The notes: generated from the letters alone by a model not told the origin. 64,000 nt of DNA from Flavobacterium succinicans LMG 10402 (GCF_000611675.1 NZ_JATV01000008.1:124001-188000), one strand, 5' to 3'. Positions 8,631 to 19,231 are shown, counted from the stretch's first letter. Made by a program: numbers and translations.

Positions 8631-10328
8631 TTAAAATTTAACATTGTAGCATATGTTGAGGATAATGTTAAAAAAATTGAAATCATTATAGTTTTTTATG
8701 CTATTAGATATGGATAATTTTAATAATCCGCTTTTTGTATTTAATCCTAATCCAGCGCCAATACTGCTAATTTTGTTAAAATTATTAATAATTTTTGATT
8801 TGCTTTTGTCGTTAAATAATGTGTAGTCTAAAACAGAATGGATGTATAATGAAGCATTAATAAGGTATCTGTATTCGGTAAGTATCATGTGTACCTGATT
8901 TCCTTGTAAGCTATTTTCTGCAAAACCTCTTATGGAATACAGTCCGCCGAATCTAAAAAGTTCGTTGGTTAGATAGGTGTTGCTTTTTAAGAAATAATTT
9001 TGACTTCTTAGGTTAATGCTGTGCTTTGAATTAAAGTATAAGTTGTGTGCTAGATTGAATTGTATGAAATGTTGTTTTTGGTTTGGTGTAGAAGACAGGA
9101 TGTTTGTTTGATTTCTTTTTCCAGTTCCAAAACGGAATTCAATTTTTGTTTTTTCAGGAAATAAATCGTGGTTAGGGTCTTTTTTTAGGTAATTAAGGCC
9201 AGTTGTAAAAAAATGGTTGGTGTAGTCGCTTACGGTAGTGTTGCTGTTTTGAATATCGCTAGAAGTTGTAGATTCGATACCGATATTTAGTCTAGTGTTG
9301 TAGTTGATGATGTAATTTAAGTTAACTAGTGATTTTGAGTTTTGAAACGTGCTGTCTTGTTTGAAAATGTGTAGTTGGGCGTTAAGTCCCAGTGATGTTC
9401 TGAATAGGTAGTCTAAAGTGAGTCCTGTTCGAAATGTTCTTTGGTTGTTGCCGTCGCTTTTCCAATAAATAAAGAATTTTTCACCTTGCTTTAGAATATT
9501 TTGGAGATGTATATCGAGATAGCCGTTAATGGTTGTTTTTTCTGCTTCATTGTTTCCTAAGCCAATATATCCGTCAAAAGTGTTTGCTTTTCTTTTTTCG
9601 GCATAAACATAAATTAGCGTCGAATCTTTGCTTAATAGTAATTCTGGTTTTTTGTTCTGATTGGCAAATGGATATTTGTCGAATTCCAATTGTATCTCTT
9701 TGAGTGAAGCTTGGTTGAATAATTTGTTTTTGAATTTCTTGTTTATTTGCGTTAGGTGGTTATTGGGGAAGAATTTTGCTTCATTGTTTTTAAGGATAAT
9801 TTGATTGATTTTTCTTTGACTGTTTGGTTTGATGTTTAAATCAGCGTAAAGGTTGTTTTTAATTTTCTTGATATTTGTTAACTGTAGTTTGGCTAGAGGG
9901 TATCCGTTTTGTTCAACTTTTCTAAGGATTTCTTCTAAGAAAGTTGGTAATTCATTGTATTTGATGACTATGTTTTTGTTGGTTGAAAAATCATCAAGTA
10001 TTGGATTTAGGAGTTCGTTTTCAGGGATATATACATAGGTTTGGTTTATCCTGTCATTTAATTGGAATTCAATTGAAAAGGTGGAATCGTTTTTTTGTAT
10101 TAAATCTTTTGGATAGTGATCTAGGTAGCCAATTTTTTTTAGTTTTTCGGATAAGTCAGTGATTTCGTTTTTTAAAGATTTTATGTTTAGGTGTTGGCGG
10201 GTGTAGTTTAAGGAATCGATTGTTGTTGTTTCTTGATCTGACCCTCCATTTATTTTTAAAATAAATTTTTGCGCAAAAACGGTTGAGCAAATGAGGCTGC
10301 AGAAAAAGATGTAAATGACGTGTTTCAA
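8631..10328 (-). CDS. Omp85-superfamily outer-membrane protein (POTRA plus barrel)
   Basis: The 565-aa protein has a signal peptide (cleavage near VFA/QKF, residue 20). The N-terminal ~230 residues alternate in a way that fits POTRA-like repeats (LSEKLKKIGYLDHYP; LEEILRKVEQNGYPLAKLQL). A C-terminal 16-strand-type barrel follows. RFGGLYSIRGFAENSL (about residue 460) is the RGF/RGY lid-lock motif of BamA/TamA/FhaC-like proteins, and the chain ends in YNVKF. It is shorter than BamA and lacks five full POTRAs, so it is not the essential BamA. Its position upstream of SusC/SusD suggests a role in assembling or secreting a surface protein. Its true function is unknown. Confidence 0.82.
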   Translation of the reverse strand: MKHVIYIFFCSLICSTVFAQKFILKINGGSDQETTTIDSLNYTRQHLNIKSLKNEITDLSEKLKKIGYLDHYPKDLIQKNDSTFSIEFQLNDRINQTYVYIPENELLNPILDDFSTNKNIVIKYNELPTFLEEILRKVEQNGYPLAKLQLTNIKKIKNNLYADLNIKPNSQRKINQIILKNNEAKFFPNNHLTQINKKFKNKLFNQASLKEIQLEFDKYPFANQNKKPELLLSKDSTLIYVYAEKRKANTFDGYIGLGNNEAEKTTINGYLDIHLQNILKQGEKFFIYWKSDGNNQRTFRTGLTLDYLFRTSLGLNAQLHIFKQDSTFQNSKSLVNLNYIINYNTRLNIGIESTTSSDIQNSNTTVSDYTNHFFTTGLNYLKKDPNHDLFPEKTKIEFRFGTGKRNQTNILSSTPNQKQHFIQFNLAHNLYFNSKHSINLRSQNYFLKSNTYLTNELFRFGGLYSIRGFAENSLQGNQVHMILTEYRYLINASLYIHSVLDYTLFNDKSKSKIINNFNKISSIGAGLGLNTKSGLLKLSISNSIKNYNDFNFFNIILNICYNVKF

Positions 10329-10424
10329 TTTTTTTTGGTTTGAAATAAATGTAACGCAAATATCTTATGAATGTTATGAAAATCATAATCTAAAATGAGG
10401 ATCTTGAAAATTAATGCATTAAGG

Positions 10425-10455
10425 TTTGTATAGTGAAAAATATTTTATACATTTG
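10425..10455 (+). promoter_or_regulatory. Promoter of rpsL-rpsG-fusA-rpsJ
   Basis: A TTTG (10425-10428), exactly 19 bases, and TACATTTG (10448-10455) match the Bacteroidota sigma-A consensus (TTTG, N19, TAnnTTTG). Transcription would start near 10460, about 50 bases before rpsL. Confidence 0.8.
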
Positions 10456-10508
10456 CAACCCCGTAAAAAGCGGGAATTTAATATAATAAGAAATTTTTAG
10501 TATTAATT

Positions 10509-10892
10509 ATGCCAACAATTCAACAATTAGTAAGAACAGGAAGAACTCAGATAACTAAGAAGAGTAAATCGGTTGCTTTAGATTCTTGTCCTCAAAGAAG
10601 AGGGGTTTGTACGCGTGTTTACACTACTACACCAAAAAAACCAAACTCTGCAATGCGTAAAGTTGCGCGTGTACGTTTGACAAATGGTAATGAAGTGAAT
10701 GCTTACATCCCTGGAGAAGGACACAATTTACAAGAGCACTCGATAGTATTAGTTAGGGGTGGAAGGGTAAAAGATTTACCAGGAGTTAGATATCACATCG
10801 TTCGTGGTGCGCTTGATACATCAGGTGTAGCAGGAAGAACGCAAAGAAGATCTAAGTACGGAGCTAAACGCCCAAAAGAAGCAAAAAAGTAA
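10509..10892 (+). CDS. rpsL: 30S ribosomal protein S12
   Basis: S12 sits at the decoding centre of the 30S subunit. The 127-aa protein begins [12 protein letters not shown] and contains [16 protein letters not shown] and [14 protein letters not shown]. The lysines at the two classical streptomycin-resistance positions (in PKKPNS and GRVKDLPG) are of the unmutated type. It is first in the str cluster, directly behind a strong promoter, with an 89-base gap to rpsG. Confidence 0.98.
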
Positions 10893-10981
10893 TTTAAAAA
10901 GTTAATTGCTTATAACTGATTTAGAATTTTATAATTCTAAAAAGATGTTATGTGCTAATGACAAAAAATTAAAAAAAAGAC

Positions 10982-11458
10982 ATGAGAAAAAGAGCGGCAA
11001 AGAAAAGACCACTTTTACCAGATCCAAGGTTTAATGATCAACTGGTAACACGTTTTGTGAACAACTTAATGTGGGATGGTAAAAAATCTACAGCGTTTAA
11101 AGTATTTTATGATGCAATTGACATTATAGAGTCTAAGAAACAAAACGACGAAAAAACTTCATTAGAAATTTGGAAAGATGCCTTGACAAACGTTATGCCT
11201 CACGTAGAAGTACGTAGCCGTAGAGTTGGTGGAGCTACATTCCAAATCCCAATGCAAATTAGACCAGACAGAAAAATATCTATGGCTATGAAATGGTTGA
11301 TTCTTTATGCAAGAAGAAGAAACGAAAAATCAATGGCGCAAAGATTGGCTTCAGAATGTTTAGCTGCGGCTAAAGAAGAAGGAGCTGCTGTTAAGAAAAG
11401 AATGGATACTCACAAAATGGCAGAGGCTAACAAAGCTTTCTCTCACTTTAGATTTTAA
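10982..11458 (+). CDS. rpsG: 30S ribosomal protein S7
   Basis: S7 nucleates assembly of the 30S head and contacts E-site tRNA. The protein has 158 aa, begins [19 protein letters not shown] and contains [18 protein letters not shown] and [10 protein letters not shown], all typical of the family. It lies 11 bases before fusA. In E. coli S7 represses the str operon by binding the rpsL-rpsG gap; the 89-base gap here shows no comparable structure that I can see. Confidence 0.98.
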   Translation: MRKRAAKKRPLLPDPRFNDQLVTRFVNNLMWDGKKSTAFKVFYDAIDIIESKKQNDEKTSLEIWKDALTNVMPHVEVRSRRVGGATFQIPMQIRPDRKISMAMKWLILYARRRNEKSMAQRLASECLAAAKEEGAAVKKRMDTHKMAEANKAFSHFRF

Positions 11459-11469
11459 TTCGTAAAGAA

Positions 11470-13626
11470 ATGGCAAGAGATCTAAAATATACAAGAAATA
11501 TTGGAATTGCTGCTCACATTGATGCTGGTAAAACAACAACAACGGAGCGTATATTATTCTATACTGGAAAATCACACAAAATTGGTGAAGTACACGATGG
11601 TGCTGCAACGATGGACTGGATGGCACAAGAGCAAGAAAGAGGTATTACTATTACTTCTGCGGCTACAACTTGTGAATGGAATTTTCCAACAGAGCAAGGT
11701 AAAGCTTTGCCTGAAACATTGCCTTATCACTTCAACATTATCGATACTCCTGGTCACGTTGACTTTACAGTAGAGGTAAACCGTTCGTTGCGTGTATTGG
11801 ATGGATTAGTTTTCTTATTTAGTGCGGTTGATGGTGTAGAGCCACAGTCAGAAACTAACTGGAGATTAGCGGATCAATACCGTGTGCCACGTATGGGATT
11901 TGTTAACAAAATGGACCGTCAAGGGTCTAATTTCTTAGCAGTTTGTCAGCAAGTACGTGATATGTTGAAATCTAACGCGGTAGCGATTACTTTGCCAATT
12001 GGTGAGGAAAATGATTTCAGAGGAGTGGTTGATTTGGTTAAAAATCAAGCTATTGTTTGGCATGATGCTACACAAGGTGCTACTTTTGATATTATTGATA
12101 TCCCAGCGGATATGGTTGATGAAGTAAAAGAATACAGAGATATCCTTATCGAAGCGGTTGCTGATTATGATGAAAACTTGCTTGATAAATACATGGAAGA
12201 TCCAGATTCTATTACAGAAGATGAGATTAACAATGCGTTAAGAGCAGCAACTATGGATATGGCTATCATTCCTATGATTGCTGGTTCATCTTTCAAAAAC
12301 AAAGGAGTTCAATTCATGTTAGATGCAGTATGTAAGTACTTGCCATCTCCAATGGATAAAGAAGGTATTACGGGTATTCATCCAGATGATGCTGAATTAT
12401 TGGAAGAAGATCAGACTCAAATCTTGCGTAAGCCAGATGTTAAAGAGCCTTTCGCAGCATTAGCATTTAAGATTGCTACTGACCCATTCGTAGGTCGTTT
12501 AGCATTCTTCCGTGCTTACTCTGGAAGATTGGATGCTGGTTCATATGTATTGAATACGCGTTCTGGTAACAAAGAAAGAATTTCTCGTATCTACCAAATG
12601 CATGCTAACAAACAGAACCCAATTGAATATATCGAGGCAGGTGATATTGGAGCGGCTGTTGGATTTAAAGATATCAAAACTGGAGATACATTGTGTGATG
12701 AAAAACACCCAATTATTTTGGAGTCAATGAAATTCCCTGCGCCAGTTATTGGTATCGCAATTGAGCCTAAAACTAAAGCTGACGTAGATAAAATGGGTAT
12801 GGCTTTGGCTAAATTAGCTGAAGAGGATCCAACATTTACTGTAAGAACAGATGAGGCTTCAGGGCAAACTATTATCTCAGGTATGGGTGAGTTACACTTA
12901 GATATCTTGGTGGATAGAATGAAACGAGAATTCAAAGTTGAAGTAAACCAAGGTGAGCCTCAAGTTGAATACAAAGAAGCTTTTACGAAAACTGCACAAC
13001 ACAGAGAGACTTACAAGAAGCAATCTGGAGGTCGTGGTAAATTTGGTGATATCGTATTTGTTCTTGAGCCAGCTGACGAAGTAGATGGTAAAGTTCCTGT
13101 AGGATTGCAATTTATTAATTCTGTAAAAGGAGGTAACGTACCAAAAGAATATATTCCTTCTGTAGAAAAAGGTTTCCGTGAGGCTATGAAAACTGGTCCT
13201 TTAGCAGGATACCAAGTAGATAGTTTGAAAGTTACTTTATTAGATGGATCTTTCCATCCTGTGGATTCTGATGCTCTTTCTTTTGAATTAGCAGCTAGAA
13301 TGGGTTATAGGGAAGTAGCAAAAGCTGCTGGAGCTGTAATTCTTGAGCCTATCATGAAAATGGAAGTTATTACGCCTGAGGAAAACATGGGAGATATCGT
13401 AGGTGATATTAACCGTCGTAGAGGTCAAGTGAATGACATGGGTGATAGAAATGGTGCAAAAACGATTAAGGCTGATGTTCCGTTATCAGAAATGTTTGGA
13501 TATGTTACAACTTTAAGAACGTTATCTTCAGGTCGTGCAACATCTACAATGGAATTTTCACACTACGCTGAAACACCTTCTAATATTTCAGAAGCAGTTA
13601 TCAAAAAAGCAAAAGGAAACGCATAA
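11470..13626 (+). CDS. fusA: Elongation factor G
   Basis: EF-G is the GTPase that drives ribosomal translocation and, with RRF, ribosome recycling. The 718-aa protein has the G1 motif [12 protein letters not shown] (about residues 15-26), G3 DTPGHVDF (about 92-99), G4 NKMD and the full domain II-V set (e.g. [10 protein letters not shown], then [12 protein letters not shown] segment [15 protein letters not shown]). In E. coli tuf follows fusA; here rpsJ follows after 11 bases, so EF-Tu is encoded elsewhere. The length and the conserved motifs indicate a functional canonical EF-G. Confidence 0.98.
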   Translation: MARDLKYTRNIGIAAHIDAGKTTTTERILFYTGKSHKIGEVHDGAATMDWMAQEQERGITITSAATTCEWNFPTEQGKALPETLPYHFNIIDTPGHVDFTVEVNRSLRVLDGLVFLFSAVDGVEPQSETNWRLADQYRVPRMGFVNKMDRQGSNFLAVCQQVRDMLKSNAVAITLPIGEENDFRGVVDLVKNQAIVWHDATQGATFDIIDIPADMVDEVKEYRDILIEAVADYDENLLDKYMEDPDSITEDEINNALRAATMDMAIIPMIAGSSFKNKGVQFMLDAVCKYLPSPMDKEGITGIHPDDAELLEEDQTQILRKPDVKEPFAALAFKIATDPFVGRLAFFRAYSGRLDAGSYVLNTRSGNKERISRIYQMHANKQNPIEYIEAGDIGAAVGFKDIKTGDTLCDEKHPIILESMKFPAPVIGIAIEPKTKADVDKMGMALAKLAEEDPTFTVRTDEASGQTIISGMGELHLDILVDRMKREFKVEVNQGEPQVEYKEAFTKTAQHRETYKKQSGGRGKFGDIVFVLEPADEVDGKVPVGLQFINSVKGGNVPKEYIPSVEKGFREAMKTGPLAGYQVDSLKVTLLDGSFHPVDSDALSFELAARMGYREVAKAAGAVILEPIMKMEVITPEENMGDIVGDINRRRGQVNDMGDRNGAKTIKADVPLSEMFGYVTTLRTLSSGRATSTMEFSHYAETPSNISEAVIKKAKGNA

Positions 13627-13637
13627 TCTTTAAGAAA

Positions 13638-13943
13638 ATGAGTCAAAAAATCAGAATAAAATTAAAATCTTACGATCATATGTTGGTAGACAAGTCTGCT
13701 GAAAAGATTGTAAAAACTGTAAAAACTACAGGTGCTGTGGTTACGGGTCCAATTCCATTGCCAACACACAAAAAATTGTTTACCGTTTTGCGTTCACCGC
13801 ACGTAAACAAGAAGGCTAGAGAGCAATTCGAAGTAATGTCATACAAGAGATTGATTGATATTTATTCTTCTTCTTCTAAAACTATCGATGCTTTAATGAA
13901 ACTTGAATTACCAAGTGGAGTAGAAGTTGAAATCAAAGTTTAA
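13638..13943 (+). CDS. rpsJ: 30S ribosomal protein S10
   Basis: S10 is a 30S head protein and, as NusE, a partner of NusB in antitermination. The 101-aa protein begins [14 protein letters not shown] and contains [28 protein letters not shown] in the expected places. It ends the first transcription block: a 155-base gap with its own promoter separates it from rplC, so S10 is more tightly linked to fusA than to the rest of the S10 cluster. Confidence 0.98.
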
Positions 13944-13991
13944 GTAGTTCTAAAGTAATTAAGGACGCTGTTTTTAGGCAAAAAAATATTT

Positions 13992-14023
13992 TTTGGATTG
14001 TGTGTAAATAAGTTATACCTTTG
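13992..14023 (+). promoter_or_regulatory. Internal promoter before rplC
   Basis: TTTG (13992-13995), 20 bases, and TACCTTTG (14016-14023) match the Bacteroidota promoter consensus. It lies in the 155-base rpsJ-rplC gap. It predicts a ~70-base 5' leader ahead of rplC, enough for a regulatory structure, though I see no clear one. Confidence 0.72.
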
Positions 14024-14098
14024 CACCCACTTAAAAAATAGGATTTGCTTAAAAGCTGCGTTCTATATTTATATTTTAATAATTAATAATTAATATTT

Positions 14099-14716
14099 AT
14101 GTCTGGGTTAATTGGTAGAAAAATCGGCATGACTAGTATTTTCGATGAAAACGGGAAAAATATTCCTTGTACAGTAATCGAAGCTGGACCATGTGTTGTT
14201 ACCCAAGTCAGAACCAAAGAGGTTGACGGGTACGAAGCGTTGCAACTTGGTTTCGATGACAAAAACGAGAAACATTCCACGAAAGCGGCTTTAGGTCACT
14301 TTAAAAAAGCGGGAACTGTTGCTAAGAAAAAAGTCGTTGAATTTCAAGATTTTGCAACTGAACAAAAATTAGGAGATCTTATAGATGTTTCTATTTTTGA
14401 AGAAGGAGAATTTGTGGATGTACAAGGTGTGTCTAAAGGTAAAGGTTTTCAAGGGGTTGTAAAACGTCACGGTTTTGGTGGTGTTGGTCAAGCAACTCAT
14501 GGTCAACATAACCGTTTAAGAGCGCCAGGTTCTGTAGGAGCTTCTTCTTATCCATCTAGAGTATTCAAAGGAATGCGTATGGCTGGAAGAATGGGAGGAG
14601 AAAATGTAAAAGTTCAAAACCTTAGAGTTTTAAAAGTAGTTTCTGATAAGAACTTACTAGTTATTAAAGGATGTGTTCCTGGGCATAACAACTCTTATGT
14701 AATCATTCAGAAGTAA
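14099..14716 (+). CDS. rplC: 50S ribosomal protein L3
   Basis: L3 is an early 50S assembly protein that reaches into the peptidyl-transferase centre. The 205-aa protein begins [17 protein letters not shown] and contains the loop [14 protein letters not shown] and the [18 protein letters not shown] segment. It is the first gene after the internal promoter, and its stop overlaps the rplD start by one base (TAATG), suggesting translational coupling. Confidence 0.98.
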   Translation: MSGLIGRKIGMTSIFDENGKNIPCTVIEAGPCVVTQVRTKEVDGYEALQLGFDDKNEKHSTKAALGHFKKAGTVAKKKVVEFQDFATEQKLGDLIDVSIFEEGEFVDVQGVSKGKGFQGVVKRHGFGGVGQATHGQHNRLRAPGSVGASSYPSRVFKGMRMAGRMGGENVKVQNLRVLKVVSDKNLLVIKGCVPGHNNSYVIIQK

Positions 14717-15345
14717 TGGAAGTAAAAGTATTAGATTTCAACGGAAAAGATACTGGAAGAAAAGTTCAACTTTCTGATTCAGTATTCGCAATTGAGCCAA
14801 ACAATCATGCAGTATACCTTGATGTTAAGCAGTATTTAGCTAATCAAAGACAAGGAACGCACAAAGCTAAAGAAAGAGCTGAAGTTGCGGGAAGTACACG
14901 TAAGATTAAAAAACAAAAAGGTACAGGTACTGCTCGTGCGGGTAGTGCAAAAAACCCATTGTTTAAAGGTGGTGGAACTGTTTTTGGACCAAGACCAAGA
15001 AGTTATTCATTCAAATTGAATAAAAACTTGAAGCGTTTGGCGAGAAAATCAGCTTTCTCTATCAAAGCAAAAGAGTCTAACATTATCGTTTTGGAAGACT
15101 TTAATTTTGAAACACCAAGCACTAAAAATTTCATTAATGTTTTGAAAGCTTTAGAGTTAGAAAATAAAAAATCACTATTTGTGTTAGGCAATACGAATAA
15201 AAACGTATATTTGTCCTCTCGTAATTTAGCGTCTTCAAATGTTGTAAGTAGCTTAGAATTAAGTACTTACGCGATTTTGAATGCTAATAATTTAGTGCTT
15301 TTGGAGAGTTCTTTGGAAGTAATTGAAGAAAATTTAAGTAAATAA
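14716..15345 (+). CDS. rplD: 50S ribosomal protein L4
   Basis: L4 lines the peptide exit tunnel. The protein has 209 aa. The conserved tunnel-loop region is present (KKQKGTGTARAGS, then GGGTVFGPRPRSYSFKLNKN), as is the ALELENKKSLFVLGN segment. In E. coli L4 autoregulates the S10 operon through a leader structure; no equivalent has been identified here. It is joined to rplC by a one-base overlap. Confidence 0.97.
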   Translation: MEVKVLDFNGKDTGRKVQLSDSVFAIEPNNHAVYLDVKQYLANQRQGTHKAKERAEVAGSTRKIKKQKGTGTARAGSAKNPLFKGGGTVFGPRPRSYSFKLNKNLKRLARKSAFSIKAKESNIIVLEDFNFETPSTKNFINVLKALELENKKSLFVLGNTNKNVYLSSRNLASSNVVSSLELSTYAILNANNLVLLESSLEVIEENLSK

Positions 15346-15352
15346 TAGGACT

Positions 15353-15643
15353 ATGAGCATCATAATTAAACCTATAGTAACGGAAAAAGTAACCAAAGAA
15401 AGTGAAGTTTTGAATCGTTTTGGATTCGAAGTTAACAGAAAAGCAAACAAAATTGAAATTAAGAAAGCTGTTGAAGCTGCTTATGGAGTAAATGTTGTTA
15501 GCGTTAACACGATGAATGTGAGACCAGACAGAACTACTAAATACACTAAAAGTGGTTTAATCAGTGGAAAGACAAATGCTGTTAAAAAAGCAATTGTACA
15601 AGTACAAGAAGGAGAAACAATTGATTTTTACAACAATATCTAA
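15353..15643 (+). CDS. rplW: 50S ribosomal protein L23
   Basis: L23 sits at the tunnel exit and is the docking site for trigger factor and SRP. The 96-aa protein begins MSIIIKPIVTEKVTKESE and contains [22 protein letters not shown], the usual core. The FEV segment corresponds to the trigger-factor contact region. The gaps to rplD and rplB are 7 and 6 bases. Confidence 0.97.
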   Translation: MSIIIKPIVTEKVTKESEVLNRFGFEVNRKANKIEIKKAVEAAYGVNVVSVNTMNVRPDRTTKYTKSGLISGKTNAVKKAIVQVQEGETIDFYNNI

Positions 15644-15649
15644 GATAAA

Positions 15650-16474
15650 ATGTCAGTAAGAAAATTAAAACCTATTACCCCAGGTCAGCGATTTAGAGTT
15701 GTGAATGGTTATGACGCTATTACAACTGATAAGCCGGAACGCTCTTTGATAGCGCCGATAAAAAACTCTGGAGGTAGAAATAGTCAAGGAAAGATGACCA
15801 TGCGTTATACGGGTGGTGGTCACAAGCAGAGATATCGTATCATCGATTTTAAGCGTACAAAAGAAGGAATTCCTGCTACGGTAAAATCAATCGAATACGA
15901 TCCAAATCGTACTGCTTTTATCGCTTTATTAGCTTATGCTGATGGTGAGAAAACTTATATTATCGCTCAAAATGGTTTGAAAGTGGGTCAGAAAGTAGTT
16001 TCTGGGCCAGAATCTCAACCAGAGATTGGTAATACTTTACCTTTAAGTAGAGTTCCACTAGGAACTGTTATTTCTTGTATCGAATTGAGACCAGGACAAG
16101 GAGCTGTAATTGCTCGTTCTGCTGGAACATTTGCTCAATTAATGGCAAGAGATGGAAAATACGCTACTATTAAAATGCCATCAGGAGAGACAAGATTGAT
16201 CTTGTTGACTTGTTCGGCTACAATAGGAGCAGTTTCTAATTCAGATCATCAATTAGTAGTGTCAGGAAAAGCTGGTAGAACTAGATGGTTAGGAAGAAGA
16301 CCTAGAACAAGACCTGTTGCAATGAACCCTGTAGATCACCCAATGGGAGGTGGTGAAGGACGTTCTTCTGGTGGACATCCACGTTCAAGAAATGGAATAC
16401 CAGCTAAAGGTTATAGAACACGTTCTAAGAAAAACCCGAGTAACAAGTATATCGTAGAACGTAGAAAGAAATAA
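15650..16474 (+). CDS. rplB: 50S ribosomal protein L2
   Basis: L2 is required for subunit joining and supports the peptidyl-transferase centre. The protein has 274 aa. It begins [15 protein letters not shown], has [20 protein letters not shown] and RIIDFKR, and ends with the conserved [17 protein letters not shown] loop, which includes the histidine implicated in peptidyl-transferase function, then a basic tail. It has the normal length and intact signatures. Confidence 0.98.
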   Translation: MSVRKLKPITPGQRFRVVNGYDAITTDKPERSLIAPIKNSGGRNSQGKMTMRYTGGGHKQRYRIIDFKRTKEGIPATVKSIEYDPNRTAFIALLAYADGEKTYIIAQNGLKVGQKVVSGPESQPEIGNTLPLSRVPLGTVISCIELRPGQGAVIARSAGTFAQLMARDGKYATIKMPSGETRLILLTCSATIGAVSNSDHQLVVSGKAGRTRWLGRRPRTRPVAMNPVDHPMGGGEGRSSGGHPRSRNGIPAKGYRTRSKKNPSNKYIVERRKK

Positions 16475-16480
16475 TAAGAT

Positions 16481-16759
16481 ATGGCACGTTCATTAAAAAA
16501 AGGACCTTTCGTTCATTATAAGTTAGAAAAGAAAGTTGAAGAAAACATCGCTGGTGGAAACAAAGGAGTAGTAAAGACTTGGTCTAGAGCTTCTATGATT
16601 ACTCCTGACTTTGTTGGACAAACTATCGCAGTTCATAACGGTCGTCAATTTGTACCTGTTTACGTTACAGAAAACATGGTAGGACATAAATTAGGAGAGT
16701 TTTCACCAACTAGATCTTTTAGAGGTCATGCTGGAGCAAAAAATAAAGGTAAAAAATAA
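16481..16759 (+). CDS. rpsS: 30S ribosomal protein S19
   Basis: S19 lies in the 30S head with S13, near the A-site tRNA. The 92-aa protein begins [18 protein letters not shown] and contains [19 protein letters not shown] and [16 protein letters not shown], the family signature. It is spaced 6 bases from both neighbours within the rplB-rpsS-rplV run. Confidence 0.98.
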   Translation: MARSLKKGPFVHYKLEKKVEENIAGGNKGVVKTWSRASMITPDFVGQTIAVHNGRQFVPVYVTENMVGHKLGEFSPTRSFRGHAGAKNKGKK

Positions 16760-16765
16760 GAAGCA

Positions 16766-17179
16766 ATGGGAGTTCGTAAAAGAGAAACAGCAGATGCGAG
16801 AAAAGAGGCTAATAAGTCTATTGCTTTCGCGAAGTTAAATAACTGCCCTACTTCACCTAGAAAAATGCGCTTAGTAGCAGATCTAGTAAGAGGTCAGAAG
16901 GTAGAAAGAGCACTTAACATATTAAGATTTAGTTCTAAAGAAGCTTCAAGAAAATTAGAAAAACTATTATTATCTGCAATCAATAACTGGGAGCAAAAAA
17001 ATAGTGAAGCTAGTTTAGAAGAAGCTGGTTTATTTGTTAAGGAAATCCGTGTAGATGGTGGAATGATGTTGAAAAGACTTCGTCCAGCTCCACAAGGAAG
17101 AGCACACAGAATAAGAAAACGTTCTAATCACGTAACAATCGTGTTAGGAGCTATCAATAACACACAAAGCAATTCTTAA
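16766..17179 (+). CDS. rplV: 50S ribosomal protein L22
   Basis: L22 spans the 50S subunit and its beta hairpin lines the exit tunnel. The protein has 137 aa. After a short basic N-terminal extension ([18 protein letters not shown]) comes the core: [20 protein letters not shown], then the hairpin [23 protein letters not shown]. It is slightly longer than the E. coli protein because of the N-terminal extension, which is common in the phylum. Confidence 0.97.
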   Translation: MGVRKRETADARKEANKSIAFAKLNNCPTSPRKMRLVADLVRGQKVERALNILRFSSKEASRKLEKLLLSAINNWEQKNSEASLEEAGLFVKEIRVDGGMMLKRLRPAPQGRAHRIRKRSNHVTIVLGAINNTQSNS

Positions 17180-17184
17180 GCAGC

Positions 17185-17937
17185 ATGGGACAAAAGACAA
17201 ATCCAATTGGAAATAGACTTGGTATCATCAGAGGATGGGACTCAAACTGGTATGGTGGAAATGATTACGGTGATAAATTAGCCGAAGATCACAAAATCAG
17301 AAAGTATGTTCATGCTCGTTTATCAAAAGCTAGTGTATCAAAAGTAATCATCGAGAGAACTTTGAAACTTGTAACCGTTACTATCACTACTGCTAGACCT
17401 GGTATCATTATCGGAAAAGGTGGACAAGAGGTAGACAAGTTGAAAGAAGAACTTAAGAAAATTACTGACAAAGAGGTTCAAATCAACATCTTTGAAATCA
17501 AAAGACCTGAACTTGACGCGTATCTAGTTGCTACAAGCATCTGTCGTCAAATCGAAAGTCGTATTTCTTACAGACGTGCTATTAAAATGGCAATCGCAGC
17601 CTCTATGCGTATGAATGCTGAAGGAATTAAAGTTTTGATTTCTGGTCGTTTGAATGGTGCTGAAATGGCACGTTCAGAAGGATTCAAAGAAGGTAGAATA
17701 CCTCTATCAACTTTCAGGGCTGATATTGATTATGCACTTGCAGAAGCTCATACTACTTATGGTAGAATGGGAATCAAAGTGTGGATCATGAAAGGTGAAG
17801 TTTATGGAAAGAGAGATCTTTCTCCGCTTGCTGGCATGGACAAAAAACAAGCTGGTGGTAAAGGAGGAGATTCATCTAGAGGAGACAGAAAACCTTTTAA
17901 CAAAGGTGGAAAACCAGACGCTCGTAAAAGAAAGTAA
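17185..17937 (+). CDS. rpsC: 30S ribosomal protein S3
   Basis: S3 forms part of the mRNA entry channel. The 250-aa protein begins [20 protein letters not shown], has a KH domain with [14 protein letters not shown] and the C-terminal S3 domain ([26 protein letters not shown], quoted in part: [13 protein letters not shown]). The last ~30 residues are a Gly/Lys/Arg-rich tail (about 220-250) that the E. coli protein lacks; such tails are usual in Bacteroidota. Confidence 0.98.
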   Translation: MGQKTNPIGNRLGIIRGWDSNWYGGNDYGDKLAEDHKIRKYVHARLSKASVSKVIIERTLKLVTVTITTARPGIIIGKGGQEVDKLKEELKKITDKEVQINIFEIKRPELDAYLVATSICRQIESRISYRRAIKMAIAASMRMNAEGIKVLISGRLNGAEMARSEGFKEGRIPLSTFRADIDYALAEAHTTYGRMGIKVWIMKGEVYGKRDLSPLAGMDKKQAGGKGGDSSRGDRKPFNKGGKPDARKRK

Positions 17938-17956
17938 ATTTTTAAACTAAAGAAAA

Positions 17957-18382
17957 ATGTTACAGCCTAAAAGAACAAAGTATCGTAAGGTACAAAAGGG
18001 TAAAATGAAAGGGAATTCTCAAAGAGGACATGAACTTTCAAATGGAATGTTTGGTATTAAATCTGTACATGAAGATGGAATGTTCTTAACCTCTCGTCAA
18101 ATCGAAGCTGCACGTATCGCTGCAACTCGTTATATGAAAAGAGAAGGACAATTATGGATTAAAATATTCCCAGACAAACCAATCACTAAGAAACCTCTTG
18201 AGGTACGTATGGGTAAAGGTAAAGGTGCCGTAGAATATTGGGCAGCTGTAGTTAAACCTGGAAGAATTATGTTCGAAGTTGGAGGAGTACCTTTGTCAGT
18301 TGCAAAAGAGGCGTTACGTCTTGCAGCTCAAAAGCTTCCAGTTAAAACTAAATTCGTTGTTGCAAGAGATTTCGAAGCATAA
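17957..18382 (+). CDS. rplP: 50S ribosomal protein L16
   Basis: L16 shapes the A-site of the 50S subunit. The 141-aa protein begins [19 protein letters not shown] and contains [24 protein letters not shown] sequence ([17 protein letters not shown]) and [18 protein letters not shown]. The arginine hydroxylated by YcfD in E. coli lies in a comparable place (VRMGKGKG), but I cannot judge modification here. It follows rpsC after 19 bases. Confidence 0.98.
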   Translation: MLQPKRTKYRKVQKGKMKGNSQRGHELSNGMFGIKSVHEDGMFLTSRQIEAARIAATRYMKREGQLWIKIFPDKPITKKPLEVRMGKGKGAVEYWAAVVKPGRIMFEVGGVPLSVAKEALRLAAQKLPVKTKFVVARDFEA

Positions 18383-18393
18383 TCTATATTATT

Positions 18394-18591
18394 ATGAAAC
18401 AATCAGAAATAAAAGATCTTTCTGCAGCGGAGTTGCAAGAAAAACTAAGTCAAACTAAAAAGGTTTATGCCGATTTAAAAATGGCTCACGCTATTTCTCC
18501 GATCGAAAATCCACTTCAAATTAGAAGTGTACGTAGAACGGTTGCTAGATTAGCTACAGAACTTACTAAAAGAGAGTTACAATCATTGTAA
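18394..18591 (+). CDS. rpmC: 50S ribosomal protein L29
   Basis: L29 is a small two-helix protein near the tunnel exit beside L23. The 65-aa protein begins MKQSEIKDLSAAELQEKL and contains KMAHAISPIENPLQIRSVRRTVAR (the LQIRSVRRTVAR part is the family signature). Its spacing of 11 bases on both sides fits the operon. Confidence 0.96.
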   Translation: MKQSEIKDLSAAELQEKLSQTKKVYADLKMAHAISPIENPLQIRSVRRTVARLATELTKRELQSL

Positions 18592-18602
18592 TCTGCTGAA
18601 AG

Positions 18603-18860
18603 ATGGAAAAAAGAAATTTAAGAAAAGAAAGAATTGGTGTAGTTACTTCAAACAAAATGGATAAATCTATTGTTGTTGCTCAAGTAACTAAAGTAAAACA
18701 CCCATTATACGGTAAGTTCGTGTTGAAAACAAAGAAATTTGTTGCACACGACGAAACAAACGACTGTAACATTGGAGATACTGTAAGAATTAGCGAAACG
18801 CGTCCTTTGAGTAAATCAAAATGTTGGAGATTAGTTGAAATCCTAGAAAGAGCTAAATAA
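18603..18860 (+). CDS. rpsQ: 30S ribosomal protein S17
   Basis: S17 is a primary 16S rRNA-binding protein with an OB fold. The 85-aa protein begins [20 protein letters not shown] and contains [18 protein letters not shown] and [19 protein letters not shown], the signature region. It ends two bases before rplN. Confidence 0.98.
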   Translation: MEKRNLRKERIGVVTSNKMDKSIVVAQVTKVKHPLYGKFVLKTKKFVAHDETNDCNIGDTVRISETRPLSKSKCWRLVEILERAK

Positions 18861-18862
18861 TT

Positions 18863-19231
18863 ATGGTACAACAAGAATCAAGACTAAAAGTAGCAGATAA
18901 CACAGGAGCTAAAGAAGTTTTAACTATCCGTGTTTTAGGAGGTACCAAAAGAAGGTATGCCTCTGTTGGTGACAAGATTGTAGTTTCTATCAAAGATGCA
19001 ACTCCAAACGGAAACGTTAAAAAAGGAGCTGTTTCAACTGCAGTTGTTGTACGTACCAAAAAAGAAGTGAGAAGAGCCGATGGTTCATACATCAGATTCG
19101 ATGACAATGCTTGTGTGTTGTTAAACGCAGCTGGTGAGATGAGAGGAACTCGTGTTTTTGGTCCGGTAGCAAGAGAACTTCGTGAAAAACAATTCATGAA
19201 AATTGTATCATTAGCACCAGAAGTGCTTTAA
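18863..19231 (+). CDS. rplN: 50S ribosomal protein L14
   Basis: L14 lies at the subunit interface and is the binding site of the silencing factor RsfS. The 122-aa protein begins [19 protein letters not shown] and has [22 protein letters not shown] (signature part [14 protein letters not shown]) and [14 protein letters not shown]. The length matches the family exactly. Confidence 0.98.

Noticed and set aside
13944..14098. Known ribosomal-protein leader motif before rplC
   Set aside because: The gap is A/T-rich and shows only weak pairing; I could not match it to any leader family I know.
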